Below are positions 22,679 through 33,667 of a DNA stretch of 37,824 nucleotides, one piece after another. The stretch's first letter is position 1, and each line of letters begins with the position of its first letter. The notes beneath the pieces were generated by a model. That model was not told where the DNA came from. It made no database searches and worked only from the letters and a program-made list of their open reading frames with translations. The position numbers and the translations under genes were made by a program. The DNA is from an uncultured Planctomycetaceae bacterium (GTDB lineage: Bacteria; Planctomycetota; Planctomycetia; Pirellulales; Pirellulaceae): the NCBI GenBank assembly GCA_903927685.1, contig CAIYOB010000809.1:1-37824 (forward strand), written 5' to 3'.

Positions 22679-23803
22679 ATGACGCCCCGCGCCGCCTATG
22701 TCCACGTTCCCTTCTGCCGGCGGCGCTGCGGCTACTGCAATTTCACCGTCGTAGCCGGCCGGGACGATCTGGTCGCCGACTATCTGCGGGCGATCGAATT
22801 GGAGTTGCAGTTGCTGTCCGCGCCGCGCGAGATCGACACGCTGTTCTTCGGTGGCGGGACGCCGACGCAACTGCCGGCGGAGGCGTTGGAGCGGCTGTGC
22901 CAGTTGACGGCCCGCTGGCTGCCGCGGGCGGCGGACTCCGAGTTCTCGGTCGAGGCAAACCCGGCGGACCTGGACGAGGAGCGAGTCGGCGTGTTGCGGT
23001 CCGCCGGAGTCAACCGAATCAGCCTGGGCGGCCAGTCGTTTGACGACGCCAAGCTGAAAGTTCTGGAACGCGACCATCGCCGCGGGCAACTCGAACGGAC
23101 GCTCGGGCGGTGCCGGCACGCCTTTCCGTCCCTGGCCCTCGACCTGATCTTCGCCGCGCCCGGCGAGTCGCTGGCGACCTGGTTGGGCGACCTGCACGCC
23201 GCCATCGCCGCAGGCGTGGACCACGTGTCCACCTACGGCCTGACCTGGGAAAAGGGGGCGGCCTTTTGGGGCCGCCGACAGCGCGGCAGCCTGACGCCGG
23301 CGGACGAGGAAGTGGAGCGGCAGATGTACGAGGCGGCAATCGACACCTTGACGGCGGCCGGCTTCGAGCACTACGAGGTCTCGAACTTTGCCCGCCCCGG
23401 CCACCGCTGCCGGCACAACGAAGTGTATTGGCGCGGTCAGGAGTACTTCGCCGTCGGTCCGGGCGCCGCCCGGTACGTGGACGGCTGGCGGGAAATCAAC
23501 CACCGCAGCACCACGACTTACCTGAACCGCGTTCTGGCGGGCCAGTCGCCGGTGGCCGAGCGGGAGCGTTTACCACCCGCCGAGGCCGCCCGTGAACGGC
23601 TGGTCTTCGGCCTGCGGATGCTGGAGGGCGTCGAACGGAAAGGTTTTGCCGCTGCCACCGGTCTGGAGATCGACGCCCTGGTCGGCGACGCCTTGCGCGG
23701 CTTCGTCGCCCAGGGCTTGCTGGAGGACACCGGCGACTGCATCCGCTTGACCCGCCAGGGCCTGCTGGTCAGCGACGCGTTGTGGCCGGCGTTCCTGGGG
23801 TAA
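22679..23803 (+). CDS. hemW: HemW-like radical SAM protein
   Basis: A 374-residue radical SAM enzyme. The cluster motif CRRRCGYC binds [4Fe-4S] through C13, C17 and C20 and is followed by NF. The FFGGGTPTQL motif lies near residue 60, EANPADLD near 99 and GVNRISLGGQSF near 117. The CRHNEVYWRG segment carries HNxxYW, the heme-binding motif of HemW, which separates this heme chaperone from true coproporphyrinogen dehydrogenase HemN. Length matches HemW (about 378). A winged-helix-like C-terminus (LRGFVAQGLLEDTGDCIRLT) is present. The ATG at 22679 is the natural start (MTPRAAYVHVPFC), 8 bp after the MBL gene. A heme-chaperone role alongside a diheme protein is consistent, but the two need not be linked. 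Confidence 0.92.
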   Translation: MTPRAAYVHVPFCRRRCGYCNFTVVAGRDDLVADYLRAIELELQLLSAPREIDTLFFGGGTPTQLPAEALERLCQLTARWLPRAADSEFSVEANPADLDEERVGVLRSAGVNRISLGGQSFDDAKLKVLERDHRRGQLERTLGRCRHAFPSLALDLIFAAPGESLATWLGDLHAAIAAGVDHVSTYGLTWEKGAAFWGRRQRGSLTPADEEVERQMYEAAIDTLTAAGFEHYEVSNFARPGHRCRHNEVYWRGQEYFAVGPGAARYVDGWREINHRSTTTYLNRVLAGQSPVAERERLPPAEAARERLVFGLRMLEGVERKGFAAATGLEIDALVGDALRGFVAQGLLEDTGDCIRLTRQGLLVSDALWPAFLG

Positions 23804-23817
23804 CCGAACGAGCGTCG

Positions 23818-26800
23818 CTATCGCCGCGCGGACCACTTTTCCAGCTGGCGCTGAGTTTCTTCCAGTGACAGCGTGATCTGGGGGATAACCACTTCCCAGG
23901 GCGTCTCGGCGCCGGCGTCGGGATCGCCGTGGGTCACGCTGGCGACTTCTTCCTCCAGGGCCATCAGCCACGCGGGCACGTCCAGCCCCACGCCGGTCGG
24001 TTCCCGCGTGAGCAGTTCGATCTCCTTGCGGAGCAGGGCGAAGTTCGCGCCGGGACCGCCGTGGCGGGCCTCGTTCATGGCGGGTTGGACCAACGCCCGG
24101 ATGCGGTCGATGACCATCGGGCGGACAAAACGCTCGCCCAGCCGGTCGGCGACGGTCGGCATCCGCATCGCATACTGGCTCTGCAGTTTCGCCAGTTTCT
24201 TGAGAAACGCTTCGGCTTCGTGATTCGTTTGTTCGCGCAATTCGCGGCGCCAGATTTCCGCCGCCTGCGTCTGGGAGCCCCGGACCAGGATCTCGTGGGC
24301 CCAGACCACCGGCTTGAGCTGCCAGCAGATGCGATCGTACTCGGTCCGCAGCCGCAAAAAGTCGAGCAGCATGTACAGCAGTTCGCCGCGGTCCGATTGC
24401 GTCGTCATGCTGTTATAGTCGCGGTACTCGCCGTAGTTCTCGACCACGGCCTCCAGGATCACCGACAGCACTTCGATGGCGTCCTGCCGCGGGAGCCGGC
24501 CCTGTTCGAGATCGGCCAGCAAGTGCTCGGCGACCTCCGGCTCGGGCTCTTCGGCCAGTTGCGTCAGCCACGCGTCCACGCCTTGGTGCAGGATCGCGCG
24601 CAGATTGGCGAGATTCAGGAATCGCTGCGTGAACAGGTCCGCCCCGTAGTTTTCGACCAGCGACACCAGACGGGTCCATTCCCGGCGGTCCTTGACTTTC
24701 TCCAGGACGGACAGCCGCAAGGTCTTGCTGTGCGCCAGCCAACTGGACAACAGCGATTCGGTCAATTGCTTCAGACACTCGACCACGGTTCGCGGCTTGG
24801 CTTCCTCGCCGGTCCGCGCGGCGCGCGGGGGCAGCCAGGATGCGGCCGAATGCACGATCATCCGCACCAGGGCCTTGTAGCCCATTTTGAACATCTCGTC
24901 GAATTCCGTGACCGCGCCCGGGCCGACCGGATGCTGACGTTCCATCTCCCGGGCCAACTCGACAACCTGGCACGTCTCGACAATCAGCCCCAGCCGCGGC
25001 AGCCAAGCCAGCAGGTCCTGGATCAGCCGCTGCCGCGTCCGGGCCGCGACGATCTCGTGCGGATCGCCGCCTTTGACCAATGGCACGTACAGCAGCGTAT
25101 GCCGCGACAGGGCCTGCATCAGCCCGCGCCAACGCTGCCGGATGGCCGCCCGATTGCCTTGCAGGATTCCGGAGAAAATTGCCGTGGCCCGCGCCACGTC
25201 GTCGCCCAGTTCCAGCGCGCCGGTCGCCGCCTGCAGATCGTGAGCCCCGTCGTAAGCGGCCGCGGCCAGAATCCGGATCGCATCCGAAACGTCGACGCTG
25301 GTCGCGATCCCCTGCTCCAGGATCGATTCCTTGATCAGCCGCACCCGGTCGTACTCGACCATCGAATCGTGATCACCGGAGGGCGTCGGCAGCGGCAACG
25401 CGGCGACGTCGTCCAGGAACTCCCGCAACCGCTCGCGATTGTCGGCCGCCTGCTGGATCCAGCGCGAGATGATCTCGCGGAATTCATCTCCGCGCTGCCC
25501 TTCCGCCAAGGCGAAACTGGCGGCTTGTTGCCATAAGCGAGCCACGCTGCTGAGGAACGACAGCCGCACGCCCAACCCCTTGGACACCGCCATCAATTCG
25601 TCGTCGGACGGCGGACCCGATTCGACCAGACTGCCGTCGATGCCGTCGTCGGTGCTGTCCTGGTAGACCATTTCGTCGTAGGCCGCCCCGTACGGATTCT
25701 CGCCGCTGTCGTCGCCCTCGTCGCCATCTTCTTCGTCGTCGAACTCATCCCCGTCGCGGCGGCCCGGTGCGGTCGCCAACTCGAACGTCGGCGGTCGCCA
25801 ATACTCTTCGCTGTTGGCTTCGAGGTAGTCCAGGAACTTGCGGGCCAGCCGCCAAGCGCTGTGTGCGGTGGGCGTCTGTTCGCCCGGCTGGAGCTTTCGC
25901 CGCAAGCCGCTCATCCACCGCTCGGCGATCTCAAAGAACGAGGTGTCGCCCTGTTCCAAACCGATCTGGTCGGCGCGTTCCAGCCAGTGCATCGTCAGGG
26001 CCATCGAAGCGACATAGTCGTCGCGCTCCAGCAGGGCGCGGACGACCAGCCCGTAGGCTTTGGGCGAATCGAACACGTCCGCGTGCGGCGCCCAGAACCG
26101 CACGTCCTCGACCGCCGCGCCGCCCTTGTGCCACAGGTGCAAAGCTGCCGCCACGCGCTGGGCCGCACGGAACGCTTCTTCCGGATCGATGGCCTCGACG
26201 CCCGAGACTTCGTGCGCCGCGTACTTGCGCCACCAGTTCGCCGTTTCGCGGAACCGCGAGGAAACCGTGCGCGACAGCGTCTGGTCGTTCCGCGCAGCCG
26301 CTTCGCTCCACAGCCGGGACTCGAGCGCGAACACCTGCTCCAGCAGCGCCACCAATTCGTCGACGCGATGATCGTGGACGCTGTTCTCCAGAGCCGGGAA
26401 TAGGCTGAAGTTGGCGTCGAAACCCAGGATGTTCCAGGGATCGACGATCGCTCCGCAGGCAATTCCGCGCTGCAGCCAGTCCCCGACCTCCTGCAGCAGC
26501 TGGGAGGCCCGTGGCAGGTCGCCGGCGGCCAGGGCCAGGTCACAGGCGGTCAGCCGGTTCTCAATCTGGCACCACATCCGCGCCGAGGCGGCCGGGACGA
26601 CGTCCGCCTCTTCCGCCGCCGCTTCCGGAAAGCCCAGCCGGGCATAGATCGCCGCCAAGTGCACGTGCTCCAACTGGGCTGCCCGCCGCCGGGCCAACTC
26701 GGCGTTCAAATGCTGCCGCGCTCCGCCGAACGGTTGCCGTCGCTGAGCCGCCTCCTGCCGCAGACGCTGGCCGTGCGCCCCCTGCATTTTGGCCAGCAGT

Positions 26801-27792
26801 TGCTCGTAGAACCGATCTCGATAGGCGGCGATCCGGGGCAGCAAAGTCGCCAGGGTAACCGTCGAATCGTGCGTGTCCGGGCCGGCGCCGCTCACGCCGG
26901 TGGACATGATGATCGTTCCGGCCATCACGGCCGCCGCTTCCCACAGCAGCTCGTCCGGGTCCAGTCCTTGCTCCGTCTGGGGCCGCCGCATCAGCGCGTC
27001 CAGCGTCACTTGCCGGATCACGTACCGGCGATAGAAGCCGCGGTTGTCGATCTCATGCGGATCCCACTGGCCGAAGTGGTAGTTGGGCCTCTTGTTCGCC
27101 GGATGATCGAAATCATACGCCCGTGGGTCAAACGCCAATTCACTCAGCAATTCCGGATCGAAGCAGGCTTCGCGCAACAGGCTGGGATCCGTTTCACGAA
27201 GCAGCTTGAGTGTGGCCTCGACCACGCGCTGGTAGGGTCCCGTCGCGACGCCGGAGCCCTGAATGTACAGCGGTACGGGGCGGACCCATTCGTGGGCATA
27301 GGGCTCGATCTTCTGGGATTCCAGCGTCGCCACCGGGCGATGCCCCAGGAAGTCGTTCAGTTCCCGGATTGCCCCCCGAGTGATCCGCGCCGCTTCGGTC
27401 CAAGGCGGCCCTTGCCTCAAGACGGCTTCACAGATCCGCCCCAGGAAAAACGCATTGACCAGACTCGATTCGGATTGGTGAAACAGCAGATCGCGGTGGA
27501 ACTCAAAGTACCCCGGCACGACATGGTCCCGGACCAGCTGCAAGATGCCGCGCGCCTGGTCCGCGTCCCGAAAGGCGGCAGAGGTGCTTGCCAATTTGGT
27601 CAGCCGCGTCTGAAGCAGCTCCCACACGCTGCGCCAGAGCGGCTCGCGATCGCCTGGGCTGCCGGAACACGCGAACAACCGATCCAAGTTGGCCAGGAAA
27701 CGCGGATCCTCGGCGCCGGACGAAAAATTCAGGTAGCCGAGGACCTGCTCGACGACAGCGTCGTCCTCGGGAGTGCGACCGCTACCTACCAT
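23818..27792 (-). CDS. Large helical protein of unknown function (1,324 residues)
   Basis: I do not recognise a family. The chain is almost all predicted helix, rich in Ala, Leu, Arg and Glu, with TPR-like or armadillo-like stretches (AAIYARLGFPEAAAEEADVV near residue 402, LALAAGDLPRASQLLQEVGDWL near 430). A very acidic, disordered linker (DEFDDEEDGDEGDDSGEN, near residue 694) splits it into halves of about 690 and 610 residues. No signal peptide or membrane segment is visible, so it should be cytoplasmic. ATG 27792 is preferred over the GTG at 27798 because GGAG lies 7 bases upstream. It stands as a single gene, convergent with the HemW-like gene and divergent from the receiver-like gene. 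Length and lack of motifs suggest a scaffold. Confidence 0.9.
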   Translation of the reverse strand: MVGSGRTPEDDAVVEQVLGYLNFSSGAEDPRFLANLDRLFACSGSPGDREPLWRSVWELLQTRLTKLASTSAAFRDADQARGILQLVRDHVVPGYFEFHRDLLFHQSESSLVNAFFLGRICEAVLRQGPPWTEAARITRGAIRELNDFLGHRPVATLESQKIEPYAHEWVRPVPLYIQGSGVATGPYQRVVEATLKLLRETDPSLLREACFDPELLSELAFDPRAYDFDHPANKRPNYHFGQWDPHEIDNRGFYRRYVIRQVTLDALMRRPQTEQGLDPDELLWEAAAVMAGTIIMSTGVSGAGPDTHDSTVTLATLLPRIAAYRDRFYEQLLAKMQGAHGQRLRQEAAQRRQPFGGARQHLNAELARRRAAQLEHVHLAAIYARLGFPEAAAEEADVVPAASARMWCQIENRLTACDLALAAGDLPRASQLLQEVGDWLQRGIACGAIVDPWNILGFDANFSLFPALENSVHDHRVDELVALLEQVFALESRLWSEAAARNDQTLSRTVSSRFRETANWWRKYAAHEVSGVEAIDPEEAFRAAQRVAAALHLWHKGGAAVEDVRFWAPHADVFDSPKAYGLVVRALLERDDYVASMALTMHWLERADQIGLEQGDTSFFEIAERWMSGLRRKLQPGEQTPTAHSAWRLARKFLDYLEANSEEYWRPPTFELATAPGRRDGDEFDDEEDGDEGDDSGENPYGAAYDEMVYQDSTDDGIDGSLVESGPPSDDELMAVSKGLGVRLSFLSSVARLWQQAASFALAEGQRGDEFREIISRWIQQAADNRERLREFLDDVAALPLPTPSGDHDSMVEYDRVRLIKESILEQGIATSVDVSDAIRILAAAAYDGAHDLQAATGALELGDDVARATAIFSGILQGNRAAIRQRWRGLMQALSRHTLLYVPLVKGGDPHEIVAARTRQRLIQDLLAWLPRLGLIVETCQVVELAREMERQHPVGPGAVTEFDEMFKMGYKALVRMIVHSAASWLPPRAARTGEEAKPRTVVECLKQLTESLLSSWLAHSKTLRLSVLEKVKDRREWTRLVSLVENYGADLFTQRFLNLANLRAILHQGVDAWLTQLAEEPEPEVAEHLLADLEQGRLPRQDAIEVLSVILEAVVENYGEYRDYNSMTTQSDRGELLYMLLDFLRLRTEYDRICWQLKPVVWAHEILVRGSQTQAAEIWRRELREQTNHEAEAFLKKLAKLQSQYAMRMPTVADRLGERFVRPMVIDRIRALVQPAMNEARHGGPGANFALLRKEIELLTREPTGVGLDVPAWLMALEEEVASVTHGDPDAGAETPWEVVIPQITLSLEETQRQLEKWSARR

Positions 27793-27881
27793 ATCCACGC
27801 TCCGACCCTGTAAAATGCACCACGTGCGTCCAATGTAGGCAGGAAAGTCGAATTGGTCTAGCCGTCATGGCGTCTGGGGGA

Positions 27882-27909
27882 TTGCCGATCCCGCACAAAC
27901 TCTGATAAT
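27882..27909 (+). promoter_or_regulatory. Possible sigma-70 promoter of the receiver-like gene
   Basis: TTGCCG (27882-27887) and GATAAT (27904-27909) are spaced by 16 bp. The -10 has five of six consensus bases. It lies about 60 bp before the ATG at 27968. Confidence 0.4.
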
Positions 27910-27967
27910 TCGCAACTTTGAAACCCTGAATATCCTGGCAAAACAGCCCTTGGGTGAGGCGCAGACA

Positions 27968-28342
27968 ATGGTCAAGCGTGTCCTGGATGTCGGCAACTGT
28001 TCCGCGGATCACGCGGCGATCCGCTCGGTGCTCGAACGCGGCTTTGACGCCACGGTCATCCGGGCACATGGCGAACAAGATGCCCTGGCCGCGCTGCGGG
28101 CGCAGCCGGTCGACCTGGTGCTGGTGAATCGGCTGCTGGAGCGGGGCGGCGAAGGCTTGGCACTCGTTGCCCGCATCAAAAGCGAGCCGGACTTGGCCGC
28201 CATTCCCGTCATGCTGATCTCCGACTATCCGGAGTACCAGCGTGCGGCCGTCGAGATCGGCGCCGAATACGGGTTTGGCAAGTCGGAATTACGCACCGCC
28301 GAAACGCGCGAAAAATTGCAGCCGTTCTTGGGGACGGGCTGA
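27968..28342 (+). CDS. Degenerate response-regulator receiver domain protein
   Basis: A 124-residue single receiver-like domain. The order of elements fits the CheY fold: VKRVLDVGN (beta 1), VDLVLVNRLLERGGEGLALV (beta 3 to alpha 3), IPVMLISDYPEY (beta 4, with S85 as the Thr/Ser switch) and YGFGKSEL (beta 5, K105). The phospho-acceptor Asp at the end of beta 3 is replaced by Asn (N54), and the acidic pair after beta 1 is only partly present. It is therefore unlikely to be phosphorylated in the usual way and probably works as a pseudo-receiver. The ATG at 27968 has a GAGG 8 bases upstream and is preferred over the TTG at 27950. It is monocistronic, convergent with a lipoprotein gene. Confidence 0.82.
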   Translation: MVKRVLDVGNCSADHAAIRSVLERGFDATVIRAHGEQDALAALRAQPVDLVLVNRLLERGGEGLALVARIKSEPDLAAIPVMLISDYPEYQRAAVEIGAEYGFGKSELRTAETREKLQPFLGTG

Positions 28343-28389
28343 CGTCCGTTCTACGGTCCCACGTTCGCCGGCGCGCCGGACGCTTCCCG

Positions 28390-29127
28390 TCAGGCATCCC
28401 CTTTCGGCTCGGCTGACTTAGCACCCTCGGACGCTTCTTTCGGCATCTTCGCGTCGGCTTTGCCCGGCTCGTCGGCGGGCGCTTCGATGGCCGGTGTTGT
28501 CTCGGCGGCCGCATCGTCGGCGGGGAATTTCATGCTGGCTGCGATGACGTCCAGCGCCGACGCGGCGCTGTCCAACTCGGCCTGATAGACCTCGAGTCGC
28601 AACGTATATATCCGGCTGGCAGCCACCGTGGTCAGAATCCGCTGCACGACCACTTGATTCCGGCGTTTGGCGAGCAGTTGGTAGCGGGCGAACGGGCGGC
28701 CGTTGATGGTGACCGCGCGAACCGGATCTTTGGGCTTCTGCTCTGCGACCGACGCCGTCAACTGCTGAACGAACTCGGTCGTGTTCTCGGCTGTCACGTC
28801 ATCGATCCCGGGAAACTCGCAATCGGCGACGGACAACAGCACGCGGGGCAGCTCATTGATCTCCGCGTCCTTGGGCTTGAATGCCACCAGCGCGCTCCCT
28901 CCGGGGTTCGCCCAATCCCAGCCTTTCGGGACCGCGATCTCCAGCCGACCGCCGTCCAGCGGCGGCATGTAATCGCCGATCTTGCTCTCGAAATCGTTAC
29001 CGGCCTTGGCGCCGGCTCCGCCGCCTTGGGGTGGACCAGCGGGACCGCCGCCGGAGCAGCCTGCGAAGCTAATGAGGACGCCAGCTAGCAGCCAAGCGGA
29101 ACGTCCGAACACGCGGATTCTTGCCAT
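28390..29127 (-). CDS. Exported lipoprotein of unknown function
   Basis: A 245-residue protein with a lipoprotein signal peptide: SAWLLAGVLISFAGC (residues 10-24), where ISFAGC is the lipobox and C24 the lipidated residue. A short Gly/Pro linker follows (GGGPAGPPQGGGAG). The folded part (about residues 44-205) includes LEIAVPKGWDWANPG, PRVLLSVADCEFPGIDDVTAENTTEFV and TINGRPFARYQLLAKRRNQVVVQRILTTVAASRIYTLRLEVY. This looks like the planctomycete version of small exported PsbP-like or DUF-type domains, but I cannot name it. A low-complexity Ala/Glu/Lys/Pro tail ends the protein. GAGGAG is 7 bases before the ATG. The small basic protein gene lies 20 bp upstream, so the two may share a transcript. 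Confidence 0.8.
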   Translation of the reverse strand: MARIRVFGRSAWLLAGVLISFAGCSGGGPAGPPQGGGAGAKAGNDFESKIGDYMPPLDGGRLEIAVPKGWDWANPGGSALVAFKPKDAEINELPRVLLSVADCEFPGIDDVTAENTTEFVQQLTASVAEQKPKDPVRAVTINGRPFARYQLLAKRRNQVVVQRILTTVAASRIYTLRLEVYQAELDSAASALDVIAASMKFPADDAAAETTPAIEAPADEPGKADAKMPKEASEGAKSAEPKGDA

Positions 29128-29147
29128 GTCCGTTCTCCTCGCGGGCT

Positions 29148-29465
29148 CTAGGCTTCTTCGATCGGCTCGCGGTGCTTCTGCACCCAGTGCGGCGACTTGC
29201 CGCCCTGGCTCAGCTCCTCGGCCTTCTTCTCCGCCGCGGCCTTTTGGTGATGCTCAAACTTGCTGCCAACCTGCTTGCCGGATTGATTCACAACCAGCCA
29301 GTACAGCTTGACGCGCACGACCTTGGCTTCCGCCGAGCGGCTCTTGCGTTTGGCGGCCTTCGGCTTGGCGACCTTTTTTTCCGTCTTCTCCGCGGCGGCT
29401 TCGTTTCGCTCCGCCGCCTCGACTTCTTCACGTAACGCCTTGCGGTTAACTACTTTGCGTGCCAT
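29148..29465 (-). CDS. Small Lys/Ala-rich basic protein
   Basis: A 105-residue protein of unknown function. Residues 1-50 are highly charged and Ala/Lys/Glu-rich (KTEKKVAKPKAAKRKSRSAE), like disordered nucleic-acid-binding tails of histone-like proteins. Residues 50-105 are more ordered: VRVKLYWLVVNQSGKQVGSKFEHHQKAAA and KSPHWVQKHREPIEEA, which suggest a small alpha/beta domain. No signal peptide is present. The ATG at 29465 has an AGG 9 bases upstream. It precedes the lipoprotein gene by 20 bp. I infer a possible DNA- or RNA-binding role from composition only. Confidence 0.7.
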   Translation of the reverse strand: MARKVVNRKALREEVEAAERNEAAAEKTEKKVAKPKAAKRKSRSAEAKVVRVKLYWLVVNQSGKQVGSKFEHHQKAAAEKKAEELSQGGKSPHWVQKHREPIEEA

Positions 29466-29823
29466 GAGACATCGCCTGGTTCTAGGGCCGGAAACCGCAA
29501 GTGGCGGCCGGCGCAAACGAAAGATGAAACAGCTGATCCACGATGGACGATAAGATAACCGATTTTTGGCACGGTGGCCAGCAGTGCTGGACGACCTTGC
29601 CGGAACGCGGCACAATAGTCATCTCCGGGCAAGAATGCAGACTCTGCGCGTTTTGGCTGTCTTAGCTATCAAGCAGGGTTTCGCAATCCACTTCAAGCCA
29701 TCGAGCGCTGGCTCGAAATGGCCCGAGCGATCAGCCCTGGAGCCTCTCCGTCCCACAGAGCGCGCTATGTTTGGTGAGAGCCACCAAGATCGAAGCACTC
29801 CGTTCGACTGATGAGGTTAGTCT
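29466..29823. other. 358-bp intergenic region between divergent genes
   Basis: It should hold the promoters of the small basic protein (minus) and glgX (plus). It contains one hairpin (29697-29722). I see no gene. A TGGCACG word at about 29568 resembles the -24 box of a sigma-54 promoter, but the -12 element is off by one base. Confidence 0.55.
29697..29722. repeat. Hairpin about 100 bp upstream of glgX
   Basis: GCCATCGAGC and GCTCGA-AA-TGGC form a 10-bp stem with a 2-nt bulge around a GCTG loop. It could be a leader structure of glgX or the end of an unseen transcript. Confidence 0.4.
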
Positions 29824-31940
<2,117 letters not shown>

Positions 31941-31944
<4 letters not shown>

Positions 31945-31958
31945 ACCGGACGGTTCAA
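31941..31958. terminator. Palindrome shared by two convergent stop codons
   Basis: TTGAACCG and CGGTTCAA form a perfect 8-bp stem around a GA dinucleotide. The glgX TGA (31942-31944) and the lipoprotein TGA (31955-31957, minus strand) lie in opposite arms. It may act as a bidirectional terminator, though T-runs are short. Confidence 0.55.
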
Positions 31959-32263
31959 AGTTTGCCGAGCATTTCCTTGGCTTTCGCTTTGATCTGCTCG
32001 GCGCCGGACATGCCGGCCAGCTCGTTGTAGTCCTTCATCAGGGCGTCGGACTTGGCCTGATCGACGCCCGCCAAGTCTTCCACGATGTACGACTTTAGAT
32101 CATCCACAAGTTCACGGTCGCCCGTTTCGGCGATCTTCTCCAGCTTCGGTTTGATGAGTCCAGCCACAGACTCCTGGGTCGTCTCGGGAATAGCGACATC
32201 CTCGCTGCAGCCGAAGAGACCAGCTGCGCTAACCGCGAAGATCACTGCCAAAAGGAATCGCAT
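31955..32263 (-). CDS. Small helical lipoprotein
   Basis: A 102-residue lipoprotein. The signal peptide is MRFLLAVIFAVSAAGLFGC with lipobox LFGC and lipidated C19. The mature part is predominantly helical (SVAGLIKPKLEKIAETG, ELVDDLKSYIVEDLAGVDQAKSDALMKDY, AEQIKAKAKEMLGKL), with no known domain. GGGAG is 8 bases before the ATG. It lies 171 bp downstream of the DUF1559 gene in the same direction and is convergent with glgX. Function is unknown. Small lipoproteins with two or three amphipathic helices are common in planctomycete genomes. Confidence 0.78.
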   Translation of the reverse strand: MRFLLAVIFAVSAAGLFGCSEDVAIPETTQESVAGLIKPKLEKIAETGDRELVDDLKSYIVEDLAGVDQAKSDALMKDYNELAGMSGAEQIKAKAKEMLGKL

Positions 32264-32366
32264 AACTCACACTCCCTTTTTTCGATTTTCACTTTCTGGG
32301 TGGGAAAAAACCGACGCCACCCCCGTTGCCGCGAAGCGTGTCCGCAGACGAGGGGACAGGACGTCC

Positions 32367-32395
32367 GATCGCGGGCGGGTACAGCACCCGCGATC
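32367..32395 (-). terminator. Hairpin downstream of the DUF1559 gene
   Basis: GATCGCGGG and CCCGCGATC form a perfect 9-bp stem around an 11-nt loop, 40 bp past the stop of the DUF1559 gene. There is no T-run on the minus strand, so termination would be non-canonical. It separates that gene from the small lipoprotein. Confidence 0.45.
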
Positions 32396-32434
32396 GATGA
32401 GCACAGGGCATTGGTCAGTCAGGACAGCGAGCCG

Positions 32435-33667
32435 TCAATTCAACTTGACGACCTGGCCGTCCTCGCGGATGGCCAATCGCAGGAACACACCCAAGTCGGT
32501 CGTAGCGGAGACAAATTGAACCGATCCATCCACCATCCCGACGAGCACACCGCCGGGATGAGCCGACTGGATGGGATTGTTCGAGCCCTGGCCGCCACGC
32601 CGATTCTGGGCGCAGCCCGGAGCACTGGCTCCACCGCCGTCAATGCCCGCTGCACCGTCGATCACTTTCTTGACATTGGGCTTCCACCGCACGGAGTTGA
32701 TATTAAACGTCTGCGCCCCCCACGTGCCGCCCGCAAGATTGGCCTCCTGGATGCTTCGCCACCCGTCCGTTCCGGCCAACCAGCCACGGTGGGTCGCCGT
32801 GTCGCCGGTCCAGCCCGGATCGCCGCGATACTTGGTCGACACCTGCGCATTCACGTCCTGGAGATAGTCGGACTGCTCGCCAACGATCATGGTGTTCGAT
32901 GTCCCGTCCGTGCATTTCGCAATGCCGACATGTTCGCAGGGCGGCAACATGCCACTGGACGTCCAGCGGCCGCCATCGCCTCCACCATTGACCTGCATTC
33001 GGCGACTGCCAGCATTGTTGTTGAAGATCTGGGTGCTCGTGGGCGTGCCCCAAGGATTGCCGGTTGGATACAGCGTCGCGTTGGCGGGCTGGATGTTGGT
33101 CCCTCCGGTGATCCCGGTGTAGGTCGAGTTGCAGATGGCACCGGTTTCGGTGTTCATGACGGGCAGCGGACTGGACGGGCACCGGACGTACTCCGGCACC
33201 AGCTTCTGCAACGCCAAGCGGACCTCCCGCTGAACTGGGTAAGTTGCGTTATTAAGGAAATACGCGCCGGGGCGATACTCCGGTGCTCCAGCCCCCACGG
33301 TGCACGCGGCATCACGCTGAGTCGACTGGATCTTGTCGTAGATGTTCCGCTGTTCGATAAACGGAGCAATCGCATACAGCCATGACGACCCTAACTCGCC
33401 GCCGGGAAGAGCGGTGTTGTTCCCCAACGGACGCTGCCCCCGTGCTCCCATGGGGAACATCTTGTAGGTGTCATGGTAGTTCTGGAGCGCCAGCGCCATG
33501 TTCTTGAGGTTGTTGTTGCACTGCGTCCGCCGTGCGGCCTCCCGCGCCGCCTGGATCGCAGGCAATAGCAGCGAAACCAGAATCCCAATAATGGCAATCA
33601 CGACTAGCAGTTCAACTAGCGTGAAAGCCGCGGAACGTTGGATCCCAAATTGCCTTCCCTTTTTCAT
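32435..33667 (-). CDS. DUF1559 prepilin-like (pseudopilin) protein
   Basis: A 410-residue exported protein of the DUF1559 family, hugely expanded in planctomycetes. The N-terminus has the type IV pilin-like signal [35 protein letters not shown] (as segments around residues 13-47): F at +1, E at +5 and a long hydrophobic helix. Residue -1 is Ala instead of the usual Gly, so processing may be less standard. [16 protein letters not shown] follows, then a large Gly/Asn-rich domain with [16 protein letters not shown] and the C-terminal [17 protein letters not shown] motif (the H-x-GG-x-x-x-x-DGSV-x-F pattern of the family). It is probably displayed on the cell surface or in the periplasm. AAGGAG is 9 bases before the ATG. 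The exact role of this family is unknown. Confidence 0.95.
   Translation of the reverse strand: MKKGRQFGIQRSAAFTLVELLVVIAIIGILVSLLLPAIQAAREAARRTQCNNNLKNMALALQNYHDTYKMFPMGARGQRPLGNNTALPGGELGSSWLYAIAPFIEQRNIYDKIQSTQRDAACTVGAGAPEYRPGAYFLNNATYPVQREVRLALQKLVPEYVRCPSSPLPVMNTETGAICNSTYTGITGGTNIQPANATLYPTGNPWGTPTSTQIFNNNAGSRRMQVNGGGDGGRWTSSGMLPPCEHVGIAKCTDGTSNTMIVGEQSDYLQDVNAQVSTKYRGDPGWTGDTATHRGWLAGTDGWRSIQEANLAGGTWGAQTFNINSVRWKPNVKKVIDGAAGIDGGGASAPGCAQNRRGGQGSNNPIQSAHPGGVLVGMVDGSVQFVSATTDLGVFLRLAIREDGQVVKLN

Noticed and set aside
24413..25132. Second minus-strand frame inside the 1,324-residue gene
   Set aside because: Its composition is that of an out-of-frame reading of GC-rich codons and it has no ribosome site.
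29566..29585. Sigma-54-like promoter (TGGCACG word) upstream of glgX
   Set aside because: The GC of the -12 element is one base too far from the -24 GG, and the TTGC core is missing.
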